NCBI RefSeq assembly: GCF_000939975.1
Contig: NZ_LK391969.1
Span: forward strand, 310,001 to 374,000
Origin: Pseudomonas saudimassiliensis
GTDB taxonomy: Bacteria > Pseudomonadota > Gammaproteobacteria > Pseudomonadales > Pseudomonadaceae
Reading direction: 5' to 3'
Length of the DNA stretch: 64,000 nt
Shown: positions 44,978 to 55,064 of the stretch, one piece after another
Position numbering within the stretch: position 1 is the first letter of the stretch
Layout: each line of letters starts with the position of its first letter
The notes under the pieces: model-generated
Seen by the model: the letters and a program-made list of their open reading frames with translations, nothing else
The model's database searches: none
Told to the model about the DNA's origin: nothing
Translations under genes and position numbers: made by a program

Positions 44978-47035
44978 ATGTCCAGCAACGCCGATTCCCG
45001 CCAGATCCTCGTCACCAGTGCCCTGCCCTATGCCAACGGTTCGATCCATCTGGGGCACATGCTTGAATACATCCAGACCGACATCTGGGTGCGTTTCCAG
45101 AAGCTGCGCGGCAATCAATGCATCTACGTCTGCGCGGACGACGCCCATGGCTCGGCGATCATGTTGCGCGCCGAGAAGGAAGGCATCACCCCCGAACAGC
45201 TGATTGCCAACGTCAAGGCAGAGCACACCGCCGACTTCGCGGACTTCCTGGTGGATTTCGATAACTATCATTCCACCCACTCCGAAGAGAACCGTGAACT
45301 GTCCGAGCTGATCTACGGCAAGCTCAAGGCGGCCGGGCATATCAACACCCGCTCGGTGACCCAGTACTTCGATCCGGAAAAGGGCATGTTCCTGGCCGAC
45401 CGTTTTATCAAGGGCACCTGCCCGAAATGCGCGGCCGAGGACCAGTACGGTGATAACTGCGAGAAGTGCGGCGCGACCTACGAGCCCACCGAGCTGAAGG
45501 ACCCGCGCTCGGCCATCTCGGGCGCCACGCCGGTACTGAAGGAGTCCAAGCACTTCTTCTTCGCCCTGCCCGACTTCCAGGACATGCTCAAGCAGTGGAC
45601 CCGCAGTGGTACCCTGCAGGACGCCGTGGCCAACAAGATTGCCGAGTGGCTGGAGTCTGGCCTGCAGGAGTGGGACATCAGCCGCGACGCGCCCTACTTC
45701 GGCTTCGAGATTCCCGGTGAGCCGGGCAAGTATTTCTACGTCTGGCTGGACGCCCCGGTCGGCTACATGGCCAGCTTCAAGAACCTTTGCGCCCGCCGTC
45801 CTGAATTGGATTTCGATGCGTTCTGGGGCAAGGACTCCACCGCCGAGCTGTATCACTTCATCGGCAAGGACATCATCAACTTCCACACCCTGTTCTGGCC
45901 GGCCATGCTCGAGGGCGCCGGCTTCCGCAAGCCGACCGCGGTCAACGTGCATGGCTACCTGACGGTCAACGGGCAGAAGATGTCCAAGTCCCGCGGCACC
46001 TTCATCAAGGCCCGCACCTACCTGGACCACCTGTCGCCGGAATACCTGCGCTACTACTACGCCGCCAAGCTGGGCCGGGGCGTGGAAGACCTGGACCTGA
46101 ACCTGGAAGACTTCGTGCAGAAGGTCAACTCCGACCTGGTCGGCAAGGTAGTCAATATCGCCAGCCGCTGCGCAGGCTTCATTCACAAGGGCAACAGTGG
46201 CGTGATGGTCGCGGCCAACCCGGCGCCGGAACTGACCGACGCCTTCATCAGCGCCGCCCCGTCCATTGCCGAGGCCTACGAGAAGCGCGACTTCTCCCGC
46301 GCCATGCGCGAAATCATGGCCCTGGCCGACAAGGCCAACGCCTGGATCGCCGACATGGCCCCCTGGGCACTGAACAAGCAGGAAGGCAAACAGGATGAGG
46401 TGCAAGCAATCTGCTCTTTGGGCATCAACCTGTTCCGCCAGCTGGTCATTCTGCTCAAGCCGGTGCTGCCGACCCTGGCGGCCGACGCTGAGGCCTTCCT
46501 GAATGTTGAACCGCTGTGCTGGAACGACCTGGGCACGATGCTGGCGGACCATCAGTTGAACGCGTTCAAGCCGCTGCTCACGCGCATCGAACCTGCCAGA
46601 ATCGATGCCATGGTGGAATCCTCCAAGGAAGACCTGGCCGCCACGGCCACCGATACCGACACCGCTCCGGCCGGTAATGGCGAGCTGGAAAAGGATCCGC
46701 TGGCGGATGAAATCGACTTCAACACCTTTGCCGCGGTGGACCTGCGGGTGGCGCTGATCGAGAAGGCCGAGTTCGTCGAAGGCGCCGATAAACTATTGCG
46801 CCTGACCTTGAACATCGGCGACGCCACGCGCAATGTTTTCTCCGGCATCAAGAGCGCCTACCCCGATCCGAGCAAGCTGGAGGGCCGGCTGACGCTGTAT
46901 GTGGCCAACCTCGCGGCGCGCAAGATGAAGTTCGGCGTATCCGAAGGGATGGTGCTGGCTGCGGGGCCGGGTGGCGAGGAAATCTACCTGCTGAGCCCGG
47001 ATCAAGGGGCCAAGCCGGGGCAGCGAGTGCGCTGA
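44978..47035 (+). CDS. metG: Methionyl-tRNA synthetase
   Basis: A 685-residue class I synthetase that charges initiator and elongator tRNA(Met). HLGH (24-27) and KMSKS are the nucleotide-binding motifs, and the zinc knuckle has CPKC and CEKC. The C-terminal EMAP-like tRNA-binding domain (about 580-685, from [19 protein letters not shown]) is complete, as expected for the long bacterial form. The rnf operon follows after 55 bases, as I recall for P. aeruginosa. Confidence 0.97.
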   Translation: MSSNADSRQILVTSALPYANGSIHLGHMLEYIQTDIWVRFQKLRGNQCIYVCADDAHGSAIMLRAEKEGITPEQLIANVKAEHTADFADFLVDFDNYHSTHSEENRELSELIYGKLKAAGHINTRSVTQYFDPEKGMFLADRFIKGTCPKCAAEDQYGDNCEKCGATYEPTELKDPRSAISGATPVLKESKHFFFALPDFQDMLKQWTRSGTLQDAVANKIAEWLESGLQEWDISRDAPYFGFEIPGEPGKYFYVWLDAPVGYMASFKNLCARRPELDFDAFWGKDSTAELYHFIGKDIINFHTLFWPAMLEGAGFRKPTAVNVHGYLTVNGQKMSKSRGTFIKARTYLDHLSPEYLRYYYAAKLGRGVEDLDLNLEDFVQKVNSDLVGKVVNIASRCAGFIHKGNSGVMVAANPAPELTDAFISAAPSIAEAYEKRDFSRAMREIMALADKANAWIADMAPWALNKQEGKQDEVQAICSLGINLFRQLVILLKPVLPTLAADAEAFLNVEPLCWNDLGTMLADHQLNAFKPLLTRIEPARIDAMVESSKEDLAATATDTDTAPAGNGELEKDPLADEIDFNTFAAVDLRVALIEKAEFVEGADKLLRLTLNIGDATRNVFSGIKSAYPDPSKLEGRLTLYVANLAARKMKFGVSEGMVLAAGPGGEEIYLLSPDQGAKPGQRVR

Positions 47036-47038
47036 TCC

Positions 47039-47074
47039 GGTTGGGGAAAGGGGGGATTTGCGTGCCCCCCAACC
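47039..47074 (+). promoter_or_regulatory. Alternative hairpins in the metG-rnfA interval
   Basis: GGTTGGGG (47039-47046) can pair with CCCCAACC (47067-47074), and GGGGGG (47050-47055) with CCCCCC (47065-47070). The two stems share their right arm and cannot form together. Position between the metG stop and the rnfA ribosome site suggests an attenuation or mRNA-processing role, unproven. Confidence 0.35.
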
Positions 47075-47090
47075 ACCAACGAGACCACCC

Positions 47091-47675
47091 ATGACTGAAT
47101 TTCTCCTGATTCTGCTCAGCACCGTCCTGGTGAACAATTTCGTGCTGGTGCAGTTTCTCGGGCTGTGTCCGTTCATGGGCGTGTCCGGCAAGCTGGAAAC
47201 GGCCATCGGCATGTCGATGGCCACTACCTTCGTGCTGACCCTGGCCTCGATCCTCAGCTACCTGACGTACCAGTACATCCTGCTGCCCTTCGAGCTGGAG
47301 TTTCTGCGCACCATTTCCTTCATCTTGGTGATCGCCGTGGTGGTCCAGTTCACCGAAATGGTCGTGCACAAGACCAGCCCCCTGCTGTACCGCGTGCTGG
47401 GCATCTTCCTACCGCTGATCACTACCAACTGCGCGGTGCTGGGCGTAGCGCTGCTGATCACCAATCGAGCCGAGCAGACTTTCCTCAAGGCGGCCACCTA
47501 CGGTCTCGGAGCGGCGCTGGGGTTTTCCATGGTGCTGATCCTGTTTGCCGGCCTGCGTGAACGGCTGGCCATCGCTGACGTCCCTGCCCCCTTCCGTGGC
47601 GCTGCCATCGGCATGATCACTGCCGGACTCATGTCCCTGGCGTTCATGGGCTTTACCGGGCTGATCAGGATCTGA
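47091..47675 (+). CDS. rnfA: Electron transport complex subunit RnfA
   Basis: A 194-residue integral membrane protein with six helices, starting [18 protein letters not shown]. RnfA and RnfE form the pseudo-symmetric membrane core of the Rnf/Rsx ion-pumping ferredoxin:NAD oxidoreductase. [11 protein letters not shown] and the glycine-rich helix 6 are conserved, and the pair of conserved half-helix cysteines is present (LGLCPF and TTNCAVLG). The ATG at 47091 is the family start. Confidence 0.95.
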   Translation: MTEFLLILLSTVLVNNFVLVQFLGLCPFMGVSGKLETAIGMSMATTFVLTLASILSYLTYQYILLPFELEFLRTISFILVIAVVVQFTEMVVHKTSPLLYRVLGIFLPLITTNCAVLGVALLITNRAEQTFLKAATYGLGAALGFSMVLILFAGLRERLAIADVPAPFRGAAIGMITAGLMSLAFMGFTGLIRI

Positions 47676-47677
47676 GC

Positions 47678-48259
47678 ATGTCGATCGTTGTCACTGCAGT
47701 GCTCATTCTGCTGGTACTGGCGTCGATCTTCGGCGCGCTGCTGGGCTATGCGGCGATCCGCTTTCGGGTCGAGGGCGATCCCATCGTCGAGCAGATCAAC
47801 GCCCTGCTGCCCCAGACCCAGTGCGGCCAATGCGGCCACCCGGGCTGCAAGCCCTACGCCGAGGCGATCGCCAATGGCGAGCCAATCAACAAATGCCCGC
47901 CGGGCGGCGAAACCACCATCCAGGCGCTGGCCGATCTGCTGGATGTGGAAGTGCTGCCCCTGGATGGCGAGCATGGCGAGGAGAAGCCGCGCACGGTCGC
48001 CTTTATCCGCGAGGCCGAATGTATTGGCTGTACCAAGTGCATCCAGGCCTGCCCGGTGGACGCCATACTAGGGGCGGCCAAGCACATGCATACCGTCATC
48101 ATCGATGAATGCACCGGCTGTGACCTGTGCGTGGAGCCCTGTCCGGTGGATTGCATAGACATGATCCCCGTCCCCGTTACACCGCAGAACTGGGCCTGGG
48201 ATTTGCCGCGCCCGGCCTATCAACTGCTTGCCACCGACTCCCCGCGAGGCGCTCGCTGA
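47678..48259 (+). CDS. rnfB: Electron transport complex subunit RnfB
   Basis: A 193-residue iron-sulfur subunit with an N-terminal membrane helix (about 4-27). A four-cysteine cluster site (C49, C52, C57, C73) is followed by two ferredoxin-type CxxCxxCxxxCP motifs, [12 protein letters not shown] and [12 protein letters not shown], for two more 4Fe-4S clusters. RnfB receives electrons from reduced ferredoxin-like donors. It starts two bases after rnfA stops, and its stop overlaps the rnfC start (TGATG). Confidence 0.95.
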   Translation: MSIVVTAVLILLVLASIFGALLGYAAIRFRVEGDPIVEQINALLPQTQCGQCGHPGCKPYAEAIANGEPINKCPPGGETTIQALADLLDVEVLPLDGEHGEEKPRTVAFIREAECIGCTKCIQACPVDAILGAAKHMHTVIIDECTGCDLCVEPCPVDCIDMIPVPVTPQNWAWDLPRPAYQLLATDSPRGAR

Positions 48260-50010
48260 TGTCTGCACAGCCCCGCATCTGGGATATTCCCGGCGGCATC
48301 CACCCGCCCGACAACAAGGCCCAATCCACTGGCCGCGGGCTGGAGCAGATGCCGCTGCCAGCCAGGCTGGTGTTGCCGTTGTTGCAACATATCGGCAACC
48401 GGGCGGTACCGCTGGTGCAGGTCGGCGAGCGGGTGCTCAAGGGCCAGTTGATCGCCGAGGCCAATGGTCCGCTCAGCTGTCCGCTGCACGCACCTACTTC
48501 CGGAACCATCAGCGCCATTGCACCTGCGCCCTACCCCCATGCCTCGGGTCTAGCCGAACCGGCCATCATTCTGGAATGCGATGGACAAGAGGAATGGACG
48601 GCGCTGGAATCAATGGCCGACTACCGCGCCAGGGAGCCCCTCGAACTGCTCGACCATATCCGCGGCGCCGGCATCAGCGGGCTGGGCGGTGCCGGCTTTC
48701 CGACCGCGGTCAAGCTGGCCTCACGCCCGGACCACCAGATCGACACCCTGATCATCAATGGTAGCGAGTGCGAACCCTACATCACCGCCGACGACACGGC
48801 CATGCGCTACCGCGCGCCGCAGATCATCGCCGGTATTGAAGTGTTCATGCATATCCTCAAGCCAGAGCAGGTGCTGATCGGGATCGAGGATAACAAGCCG
48901 GAAGCGATCCAGGCCATGCGTGAGGCGGTGGGCGGACGCCCGATGCAGGTCGTGGTGATTCCCACCAAATACCCGTCCGGTGGCGAAAAACAGCTGATCC
49001 AGATCCTCACCGGCAAGGAGGTGCCCAGCGGCGGGCTGCCCGCCGACCTGGGCATACTCTGCCAGAACATCGGCACGACCCTGGCAGTGCATGATGCGGT
49101 AGTACTCGGCCGCCCGCTGATCAGCCGCATCACTACCCTGACCGGCGCCGCGCTGGAGCGCCCGACCAATGTCGAGGCGCTGATCGGCACGCCGATAGCG
49201 GACCTGCTGGCCTTCGCTGGGCTGCGCCAGGAGCGACTCCAGCGCCTGGTCCTGGGTGGCCCGATGATGGGCTTCACCCTGCCCGACAGCAGTGCGCCTA
49301 TCATCAAGACCAGCAACTGCGTGCTGGCCGGCACCAGCGAAGAACTGCCCCCGCCGCCCCCAGCGCTGCCCTGTATCCGCTGCGGCCTGTGCGCCGAAGC
49401 CTGTCCGGCGCAATTGCTGCCCCAGCAGCTGCACTGGTTCGCCATGGGCAAGGATTACGAACAGCTGCAGCGCCAGAATCTGTTCGACTGCATTGAATGC
49501 GGCGCCTGCGCCTACGTCTGCCCCAGCAGCATTCCACTGATACAGTACTTCCGCGCCGGCAAGGCGGAGATCCGCACCATCGAGCTGCAGCACAGCCGGG
49601 CCGAACACGCCCGGCAGCGCTTCGAACAACGCCAGGAGCGCCTGCAACGCGAAGCCGAACAGCGGGAGCTGGAGCGCCAGGCCCGGGCCGAGAAGGCCGC
49701 CCGCGCCAAGGCTGCCCGGGAAGCCCAGGCCGCCCAACCGCAAACCGCAACAGCTGAACCCGGCCCAGTGGCTAAGCCCGCCACGCCGGATCTGGCCCGT
49801 ATCCAGACTGCCAAGGCCCAGCTCAGCCCCGAGCACAAACAACTGAAGGTGGCTGCAGCCGCTGCGCGCATGGCACTGCAGAAGGCGCGTAAACAGCTGC
49901 AGGCCAACCCGGACAATGCTGCCCTGCAGGCGCAGATCCCCAAGCTGGAGCAGGCGTTTGAACAGGCCCAGCAAGCCTTCGATGAGCACGTCGCCAAGGA
50001 GACGCCCTGA
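48259..50010 (+). CDS. rnfC: Electron transport complex subunit RnfC with helical C-terminal tail
   Basis: A 583-residue soluble subunit that binds NADH and FMN. The Gly-rich region GLGGAGFPTAVKL and the motif SGGEKQLIQ lie in the nucleotide-binding part; two 4Fe-4S motifs are CIRCGLCAEACP and CIECGACAYVCP. From about residue 440 a long Ala/Glu/Gln/Arg-rich coiled coil extends the protein, longer than in the minimal enzyme but common in Proteobacteria. The start at 48259 overlaps the rnfB stop; an upstream frame to 48127 is not needed. Confidence 0.95.
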   Translation: MSAQPRIWDIPGGIHPPDNKAQSTGRGLEQMPLPARLVLPLLQHIGNRAVPLVQVGERVLKGQLIAEANGPLSCPLHAPTSGTISAIAPAPYPHASGLAEPAIILECDGQEEWTALESMADYRAREPLELLDHIRGAGISGLGGAGFPTAVKLASRPDHQIDTLIINGSECEPYITADDTAMRYRAPQIIAGIEVFMHILKPEQVLIGIEDNKPEAIQAMREAVGGRPMQVVVIPTKYPSGGEKQLIQILTGKEVPSGGLPADLGILCQNIGTTLAVHDAVVLGRPLISRITTLTGAALERPTNVEALIGTPIADLLAFAGLRQERLQRLVLGGPMMGFTLPDSSAPIIKTSNCVLAGTSEELPPPPPALPCIRCGLCAEACPAQLLPQQLHWFAMGKDYEQLQRQNLFDCIECGACAYVCPSSIPLIQYFRAGKAEIRTIELQHSRAEHARQRFEQRQERLQREAEQRELERQARAEKAARAKAAREAQAAQPQTATAEPGPVAKPATPDLARIQTAKAQLSPEHKQLKVAAAAARMALQKARKQLQANPDNAALQAQIPKLEQAFEQAQQAFDEHVAKETP

Positions 50011-51074
50011 TGGTCGCCATCAGCTCGCCCCACGCCCGGGGCAGCAACCGCACCCGCACCATCATGCTCCAGGTGCTGGGCGCGACCCTGCCCGGCGTTA
50101 CCCTGATGACCTGGTTCTTCGGCTGGGGCACGCTGATCAATATCCTGCTGGCCGGCAGCTGCGCACTGGCGGTGGAAGCCGCCATCCTGCGCCTGCGCCA
50201 GCGACCGGTCGGCTTTTATCTCAACGACGGCAGCGCCCTGGTCACCGCCTGGCTGCTGGCGCTCGCCTTGCCGCCCTATGCACCCTGGTGGCTGGTGCTG
50301 GTCGCCACCAGCTTTGCCATTGTTTTCGGCAAGCACCTGTATGGCGGCCTCGGGCAGAATCCCTTCAACCCGGCCATGCTCGGCTATGCCATGGTGCTGG
50401 TGTCCTTCCCGCTGGAAATGACCAGTTGGCCGGTGTGGCGCGGCATCGAGGACCTGCAGCCGGCATTTACCCCCACCCTGGGCCTGCTGGAAGGATTGCA
50501 GCGCGTATTCGCCCCCGGCAGCCTGCCGGCGGACGGCTGGAGCAGCGCCACCGTGCTGGATCTGCTGAAAAACAACACGGCGCTGACCATGGCCGAGCTG
50601 CAGCAAGCGCAACCGGCCTTCGGCGGCCTGGCCGGCCGCGCCTGGGAGTGGGTCGCCCTCGCCTACCTCGCCGGCGGCCTGTACCTGCTATACCAGCGTA
50701 TCTACAGCTGGCACGCCCCGGTGGGCATGCTCGGCGCCCTGGCGGTGATGAGCCTGCTGTTCTGGAACGGTTCCGGCTCGGGTTCCAACGGCTCACCGCT
50801 GTTCCATCTGCTCGGCGGCGCGACCGTGCTCGGGGCCTTCTTCATTGCCACGGACCCGGTCACCAGCGCCACCAGCAACCGCGGCCGACTGGTGTTCGGC
50901 ATCGGCATCGGTATCCTGGTCTACGCCATCCGGGTGTGGGGCAACTACCCCGATGCCGTGGCCTTTGCCGTGCTGCTGATGAATCTCTGCGCGCCCACCA
51001 TCGATTACTACACCACCCCACGCACCTATGGCCATCGCAAGGCCAAGCGCGGCGTGGGCAAGGGAGCGGAATGA
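50010..51074 (+). CDS. rnfD: Electron transport complex subunit RnfD
   Basis: A 354-residue membrane protein with about ten helices that carries a covalently bound FMN. The flavin attachment motif is SSAT with Thr181 (in DGWSSATVL), matching the known S/T-x-A-T site. GGLGQNPFNPAMLGYA is also conserved. The ATG overlaps the rnfC stop by one base. It forms the ion-translocating core with RnfG. Confidence 0.95.
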   Translation: MVAISSPHARGSNRTRTIMLQVLGATLPGVTLMTWFFGWGTLINILLAGSCALAVEAAILRLRQRPVGFYLNDGSALVTAWLLALALPPYAPWWLVLVATSFAIVFGKHLYGGLGQNPFNPAMLGYAMVLVSFPLEMTSWPVWRGIEDLQPAFTPTLGLLEGLQRVFAPGSLPADGWSSATVLDLLKNNTALTMAELQQAQPAFGGLAGRAWEWVALAYLAGGLYLLYQRIYSWHAPVGMLGALAVMSLLFWNGSGSGSNGSPLFHLLGGATVLGAFFIATDPVTSATSNRGRLVFGIGIGILVYAIRVWGNYPDAVAFAVLLMNLCAPTIDYYTTPRTYGHRKAKRGVGKGAE

Positions 51075-51075
51075 C

Positions 51076-51729
51076 ATGGACCCGGTGACCACGCCCAGCC
51101 GCTCGGTACTACGCAACAGTCTGATCCTCGGCCTGTTCGCCATTTTCACCGTGGGGCTGATCGCTATTACCCAACAGGGCACCGCCCAGCGGATCATTGC
51201 CGAACAGCAACGCATGCAGATGCGCGCCCTCAACGAGATCCTGCCCGACGACCAGCATGACAACGACCTGCTGAATGACAGCTTTACGGTCGATGACAGG
51301 AAATACCTGGGCTTGCCCGCCCCCGCTACCGCCTGGCGTGGGCGCAACGCCGGCAAGGTCAGCGCGGTGATCCTGCCGGTGGTCACCATGGACGGCTACA
51401 GTGGGCGCATCGATCTACTGGTAGGTATCCGCGCCAACGGCGAGCTGGCTGGCGTGCGGGTGGTCAACCATCGGGAGACCCCGGGCCTGGGCGACAAGCT
51501 GGAGCTGGCCAAGGCCGACTGGATTCTTGATTTCAACGGTAAAAGCCTGGCCATACCCGCCCCCGAGCGCTGGGCGGTCCGCAAGGATGGCGGCGACTTC
51601 GACCAGTTCACCGGCGCTACCATCACTCCCCGCGCGGTGGTACAGGCGGTACACAGGGCGCTCATCTATTTCAGCGAGCACCGTGAGGTCCTGCTGCAAC
51701 TGACGCCAGAGGAGCTTGCCCGTGGCTGA
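51076..51729 (+). CDS. rnfG: Electron transport complex subunit RnfG
   Basis: A 217-residue protein with one N-terminal membrane helix (about 15-32) and a periplasmic FMN-binding domain. The covalent FMN site is TGAT, with Thr182 in [15 protein letters not shown], and [12 protein letters not shown] is typical. The ATG at 51076 lies two bases after the rnfD stop. The earlier in-frame ATG at 51028 would give an unneeded extension overlapping rnfD. Confidence 0.95.
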   Translation: MDPVTTPSRSVLRNSLILGLFAIFTVGLIAITQQGTAQRIIAEQQRMQMRALNEILPDDQHDNDLLNDSFTVDDRKYLGLPAPATAWRGRNAGKVSAVILPVVTMDGYSGRIDLLVGIRANGELAGVRVVNHRETPGLGDKLELAKADWILDFNGKSLAIPAPERWAVRKDGGDFDQFTGATITPRAVVQAVHRALIYFSEHREVLLQLTPEELARG

Positions 51730-52438
51730 GAAGAAACTCTCCAAACTGACCGCCGATGGCCTGTGGCATAACAACCCCGGCCTGGTACAACTGCTTGGCT
51801 TGTGCCCCCTGCTGGGCGTCAGCAGTACCACGGTCAACGCCCTGGGGCTGGGCATCGCCACCATGCTGGTACTGGTCAGCTCCAACGTCGCCGTGTCGCT
51901 GATCCGTAGCGCTGTGACCGATGCCGTGCGCCTGCCCGCCTTCGTCATGATCATCGCCGCGGTCACTACCTGTATCGAACTGCTGATGCAGGCCTATACC
52001 TACGAGCTGTTCCTGATCCTCGGCATCTTCATTCCGCTGATCGTGACCAACTGCGTCATCCTCGGGCGCGCCGACGGTTTTGCTGCAAGGAACCCGGTGC
52101 TGCCCGCCGCCGTCGACGGCTTCATGATGGGGTTGGGCTTCGCACTGGTGTTGCTCGTCCTGGGGATGCTGCGGGAATTGGTCGGTCAGGGCACGCTGTT
52201 CGCCGACATGCACCTGCTGCTTGGACCTATCGCCGCCGACTGGACCTGGGTGGTCTTCACCAATTACAAGGAGGTGCTGCTGGTCGTCCTGCCCCCCGGC
52301 GCCTTCCTGGTCATGGGGCTGCTTATCGCCCTGAAGAATGTCATCGACGCGCATATCAAGGCCCGCGCCGCCCTGCGCAGCAGCGCCCCGGCGGCCAGCG
52401 GCAGCAAGCGTGTGCGGGTTACCGGAACCATCAACTGA
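51722..52438 (+). CDS. rnfE: Electron transport complex subunit RnfE
   Basis: A 238-residue membrane protein with six helices, paralogous to Rnf[20 protein letters not shown] and [11 protein letters not shown] include the conserved cysteines. The GTG at 51722 is chosen over a TTG at 51716 because a GAGGAG ribosome site at 51709-51714 lies at the right distance. It overlaps the rnfG stop by eight bases. The unit closes with nth two bases later. Confidence 0.95.
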   Translation: MAEKKLSKLTADGLWHNNPGLVQLLGLCPLLGVSSTTVNALGLGIATMLVLVSSNVAVSLIRSAVTDAVRLPAFVMIIAAVTTCIELLMQAYTYELFLILGIFIPLIVTNCVILGRADGFAARNPVLPAAVDGFMMGLGFALVLLVLGMLRELVGQGTLFADMHLLLGPIAADWTWVVFTNYKEVLLVVLPPGAFLVMGLLIALKNVIDAHIKARAALRSSAPAASGSKRVRVTGTIN

Positions 52439-52440
52439 TC

Positions 52441-53076
52441 ATGAACAAAGAAAAACGCTACGAGATCTTTCGCCGCCTGCGGGAAGACAACCCCCACCCC
52501 ACCACCGAGCTGAACTTCAACTCCCCCTTCGAGCTGCTGATCGCCGTGATCCTCTCGGCCCAGGCGACGGACGTGGGCGTCAACAAGGCCACGGACAAGC
52601 TGTTCCCGGTGGCCAATACCCCCGAGGCCATCTACGCCCTGGGAGTCGAGGGGCTCTCGGAATACATCAAGACCATCGGCCTGTTCAACAGCAAGGCCCG
52701 GAACGTGATCGAGACCTGCCGCCTGTTGATCGAGCAGCACGGCAGCCAGGTGCCGGAGAACCGCGAAGCCCTCGAGGCCCTGCCCGGCGTCGGCCGCAAG
52801 ACCGCCAACGTGGTGCTCAACACCGCCTTCGGCCACCCGGTCATGGCCGTGGACACCCATATCTTCCGCGTCAGCAACCGCACCGGTATCGCCCCCGGCA
52901 AGACGGTGCTGGAAGTGGAGAAGAAGCTGATGCGCCATGTGCCGAAGGAATTTCTTCTCGATGCGCACCACTGGCTGATACTCCATGGCCGCTATGTCTG
53001 CCGCGCACGCACCCCGCAATGCGGCAGCTGCCGGATCGAAGACCTGTGCGAGTACAAGCACAAGACCTCCGATTGA
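52441..53076 (+). CDS. nth: Endonuclease III (base-excision repair)
   Basis: A 211-residue DNA glycosylase/AP-lyase for oxidised pyrimidines. The helix-hairpin-helix LPGVGRKTA contains K120 and VDTHIFRV contains D138, both catalytic and at the same positions as in E. coli Nth. The C-terminal Fe-S motif is C-x6-C-x2-C-x5-C (CRARTPQC to the last cysteine). It starts two bases after rnfE, as in the rnf-nth operons of enterobacteria and pseudomonads. Confidence 0.97.
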   Translation: MNKEKRYEIFRRLREDNPHPTTELNFNSPFELLIAVILSAQATDVGVNKATDKLFPVANTPEAIYALGVEGLSEYIKTIGLFNSKARNVIETCRLLIEQHGSQVPENREALEALPGVGRKTANVVLNTAFGHPVMAVDTHIFRVSNRTGIAPGKTVLEVEKKLMRHVPKEFLLDAHHWLILHGRYVCRARTPQCGSCRIEDLCEYKHKTSD

Positions 53077-53182
53077 CAGGGCGCGGCGTTTTCTATCAGA
53101 CCATAAAAAAAATCTATTTCCGCTTCCCCACGACTCTCGCTATAAGGTGCGCAAATGGCATCTTCAATAGTGGAGCGGAGTT

Positions 53183-53368
53183 ATGGCCAAAGCGAAAACC
53201 GATATTGAACTGGATGAAGACGACTTCCTCGTCGAGGATGATGACGCCCCCGAGACCGAGACGGGTAACACCAAGGCCAGTCTCACCAAGCGCCGCCAGA
53301 TCGATAATTATCTGGAGGAACGGCGCCTGCAGAAGCAGCTGTCTGACTACGATTTCGACCTGGATTAA
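53183..53368 (+). CDS. PA3496-type small acidic protein
   Basis: A 61-residue highly acidic protein with a basic KRRQIDNYLEERRLQKQL helix and a DYDFDLD end. It corresponds in sequence type and location (behind nth) to PA3496-family putative envelope-integrity proteins, from memory. It has no signal peptide or membrane segment. A TATAAG -10-like box lies at 53141-53146, so it may be transcribed on its own. Function is not established. Confidence 0.8.
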   Translation: MAKAKTDIELDEDDFLVEDDDAPETETGNTKASLTKRRQIDNYLEERRLQKQLSDYDFDLD

Positions 53369-53474
53369 CCCGATAGAACAGCTCGATCAGGGCCATTGAA
53401 AGGCTTTTATTCAGAGCGGTAGATGGCGCACGTAAGATGTGGCGAATAGAAACTATTCCCATTTGGAGTGCGCC

Positions 53475-53693
53475 ATGACCAAAACCCTCACCTTCGCTGT
53501 AATGCATTTCACCATCGCCTTCGGGGTGGTCTATCTGCTGACCGGCAGCGTTCTGCTCGGTGGTGCGGTGGCATTGATCGAGCCAGCACTCAATACCATC
53601 GCCTTTCATTTCCACGAAAAAGTCTGGAAGCGTATCGAGCGTCGCCGCCTGGTTGACCCGGTGCTCAGCCTACCGCCGGTATTTCGCGGCTAA
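53475..53693 (+). CDS. DUF2061 small membrane protein
   Basis: A 72-residue protein with two hydrophobic helices and the DUF2061 pattern: FAVMHFTIAFGVVYLLTGS, GGAVALIEPALNTIAFHFHEK and a basic end (VWKRIERRR). It is probably an inner-membrane protein of unknown function. The ATG at 53475 is the family start; the upstream in-frame ATG at 53439 is less likely. Confidence 0.88.
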   Translation: MTKTLTFAVMHFTIAFGVVYLLTGSVLLGGAVALIEPALNTIAFHFHEKVWKRIERRRLVDPVLSLPPVFRG

Positions 53694-53774
53694 CTGGCAT
53701 ATTGCCGCTGTATTGAGGAACTAAACGGCAGCAACTTGGGTATAGTTCATGAAGCCAACCGGGAATGTGCGCTC

Positions 53775-55064
53775 ATGAATCGATGTCTCCTGTTCTGCCT
53801 TACGCTGCTAACCCTGGGCAACCTTGCCCATGCCAATGATGACTTTGTCTACCCCGTGGAGAACCCCTTCCTGGCCACTATCGCCGGCACGCCTTCCGTG
53901 CTCGTCGCGCCGGTGCCAGAAGAGGTAGACGTACGGCAGACCGATCTTGCCGTTACCGTGATTCCCGAGCGCAAGTTGCCGCCGGTGCTGTCACGCTACC
54001 AGCAGCTGCATTACCGCCTCGCCTGGCAGGACACCCCTGCCCCGCTGGTATTTCTCATCGCCGGTACCGGCTCGAGCTACAGCAGTCCCCGCCTGGATTA
54101 CCTGAAACGGGTGTTTTGGCAGGCGGGCATGCATGTGATTGTGCTGTCCTCGCCGACCAATCATGACTTCATTGCCGCCGCCTCGCGCAGCGGCCTGCCG
54201 GGCCTCGGGAAAAACGATGCCCGCGACCTGCATACCGCTATGTCGGTAGCCGCCGAGCACGCGCGCAGCGAGAAGAATCTGGAGATCACCGAGTACCGTC
54301 TTGCCGGCTTCAGCCTCGGTGCACTCAACGCAGCTTTCGTCGCGCAGCTGGACGACGACCTGAAGCAGTTCAACTTTACCCGCACCCTGCTGCTCAACCC
54401 GCCGGTGGACCTCTATGCGTCGATCCGGCGCCTGGACGCCCTGGCGCGCACCCAGGTCGACGGGGTCAGCAGTGGCGACAGCTTCTATGAGCACATCTTC
54501 GAAAAGCTCGCCCGCCACTTCGAGACCGGCGCGACCGATATCGAGAGCAGCCTGTTCGCTGGCATCCAGCATTCCGACAATGCCCTGACCGATCCGGAAC
54601 TGGCAATGCTGATCGGCGCGGTCTTCCGTTTTTCCGCCGCTGACCTGAATTTCATGGCCGACGTCATTACCGAGGGCGGGCGCTATTCACCCCCACGGGA
54701 AGAACTCAAGGTCAGCACCTCCCTGACCCCCTACCTGCGGCGCGCGCTGTTCTGCGATTTTGGCTGCTACCTGGACAATCAACTGTGGCCCGCCTGGAGC
54801 AGCGCCAACCAGGGCAAGACCGTGGACGACATGGCCTGGGAGACCAGCCTGTACAGCATCGAGCCCTACCTGCGTACCAATAAGGACATTGCTGTCCTGA
54901 CCAACGCGGACGATTTCATCCTGACCGAGGAAAATTATCACTTCCTCGCCACCACCTTCGGTGATCGTGCGTTCCTGTACCCCCGCGGGGGCCATGGCGG
55001 CAATCTGCAACACCGGGACATCGTCACGCAGATTGTGACTTTCATGGGAGGGAACGCACTATGA
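53775..55064 (+). CDS. Exported alpha/beta hydrolase coupled to mlaA
   Basis: A 429-residue protein with a signal peptide (cleavage near AHA-N, residue 20), so it acts in the periplasm. The catalytic serine S180 lies in AGFSLGALN, and a likely acid and histidine are in NADDFILTEE and GGHGGNLQH. LVFLIAGTGSSY corresponds to the oxyanion-hole loop. The ATG at 53775 fits the signal peptide. The stop overlaps the mlaA start by four bases (ATGA), implying a lipid-related role at the outer membrane; substrate is unknown. Confidence 0.87.
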   Translation: MNRCLLFCLTLLTLGNLAHANDDFVYPVENPFLATIAGTPSVLVAPVPEEVDVRQTDLAVTVIPERKLPPVLSRYQQLHYRLAWQDTPAPLVFLIAGTGSSYSSPRLDYLKRVFWQAGMHVIVLSSPTNHDFIAAASRSGLPGLGKNDARDLHTAMSVAAEHARSEKNLEITEYRLAGFSLGALNAAFVAQLDDDLKQFNFTRTLLLNPPVDLYASIRRLDALARTQVDGVSSGDSFYEHIFEKLARHFETGATDIESSLFAGIQHSDNALTDPELAMLIGAVFRFSAADLNFMADVITEGGRYSPPREELKVSTSLTPYLRRALFCDFGCYLDNQLWPAWSSANQGKTVDDMAWETSLYSIEPYLRTNKDIAVLTNADDFILTEENYHFLATTFGDRAFLYPRGGHGGNLQHRDIVTQIVTFMGGNAL

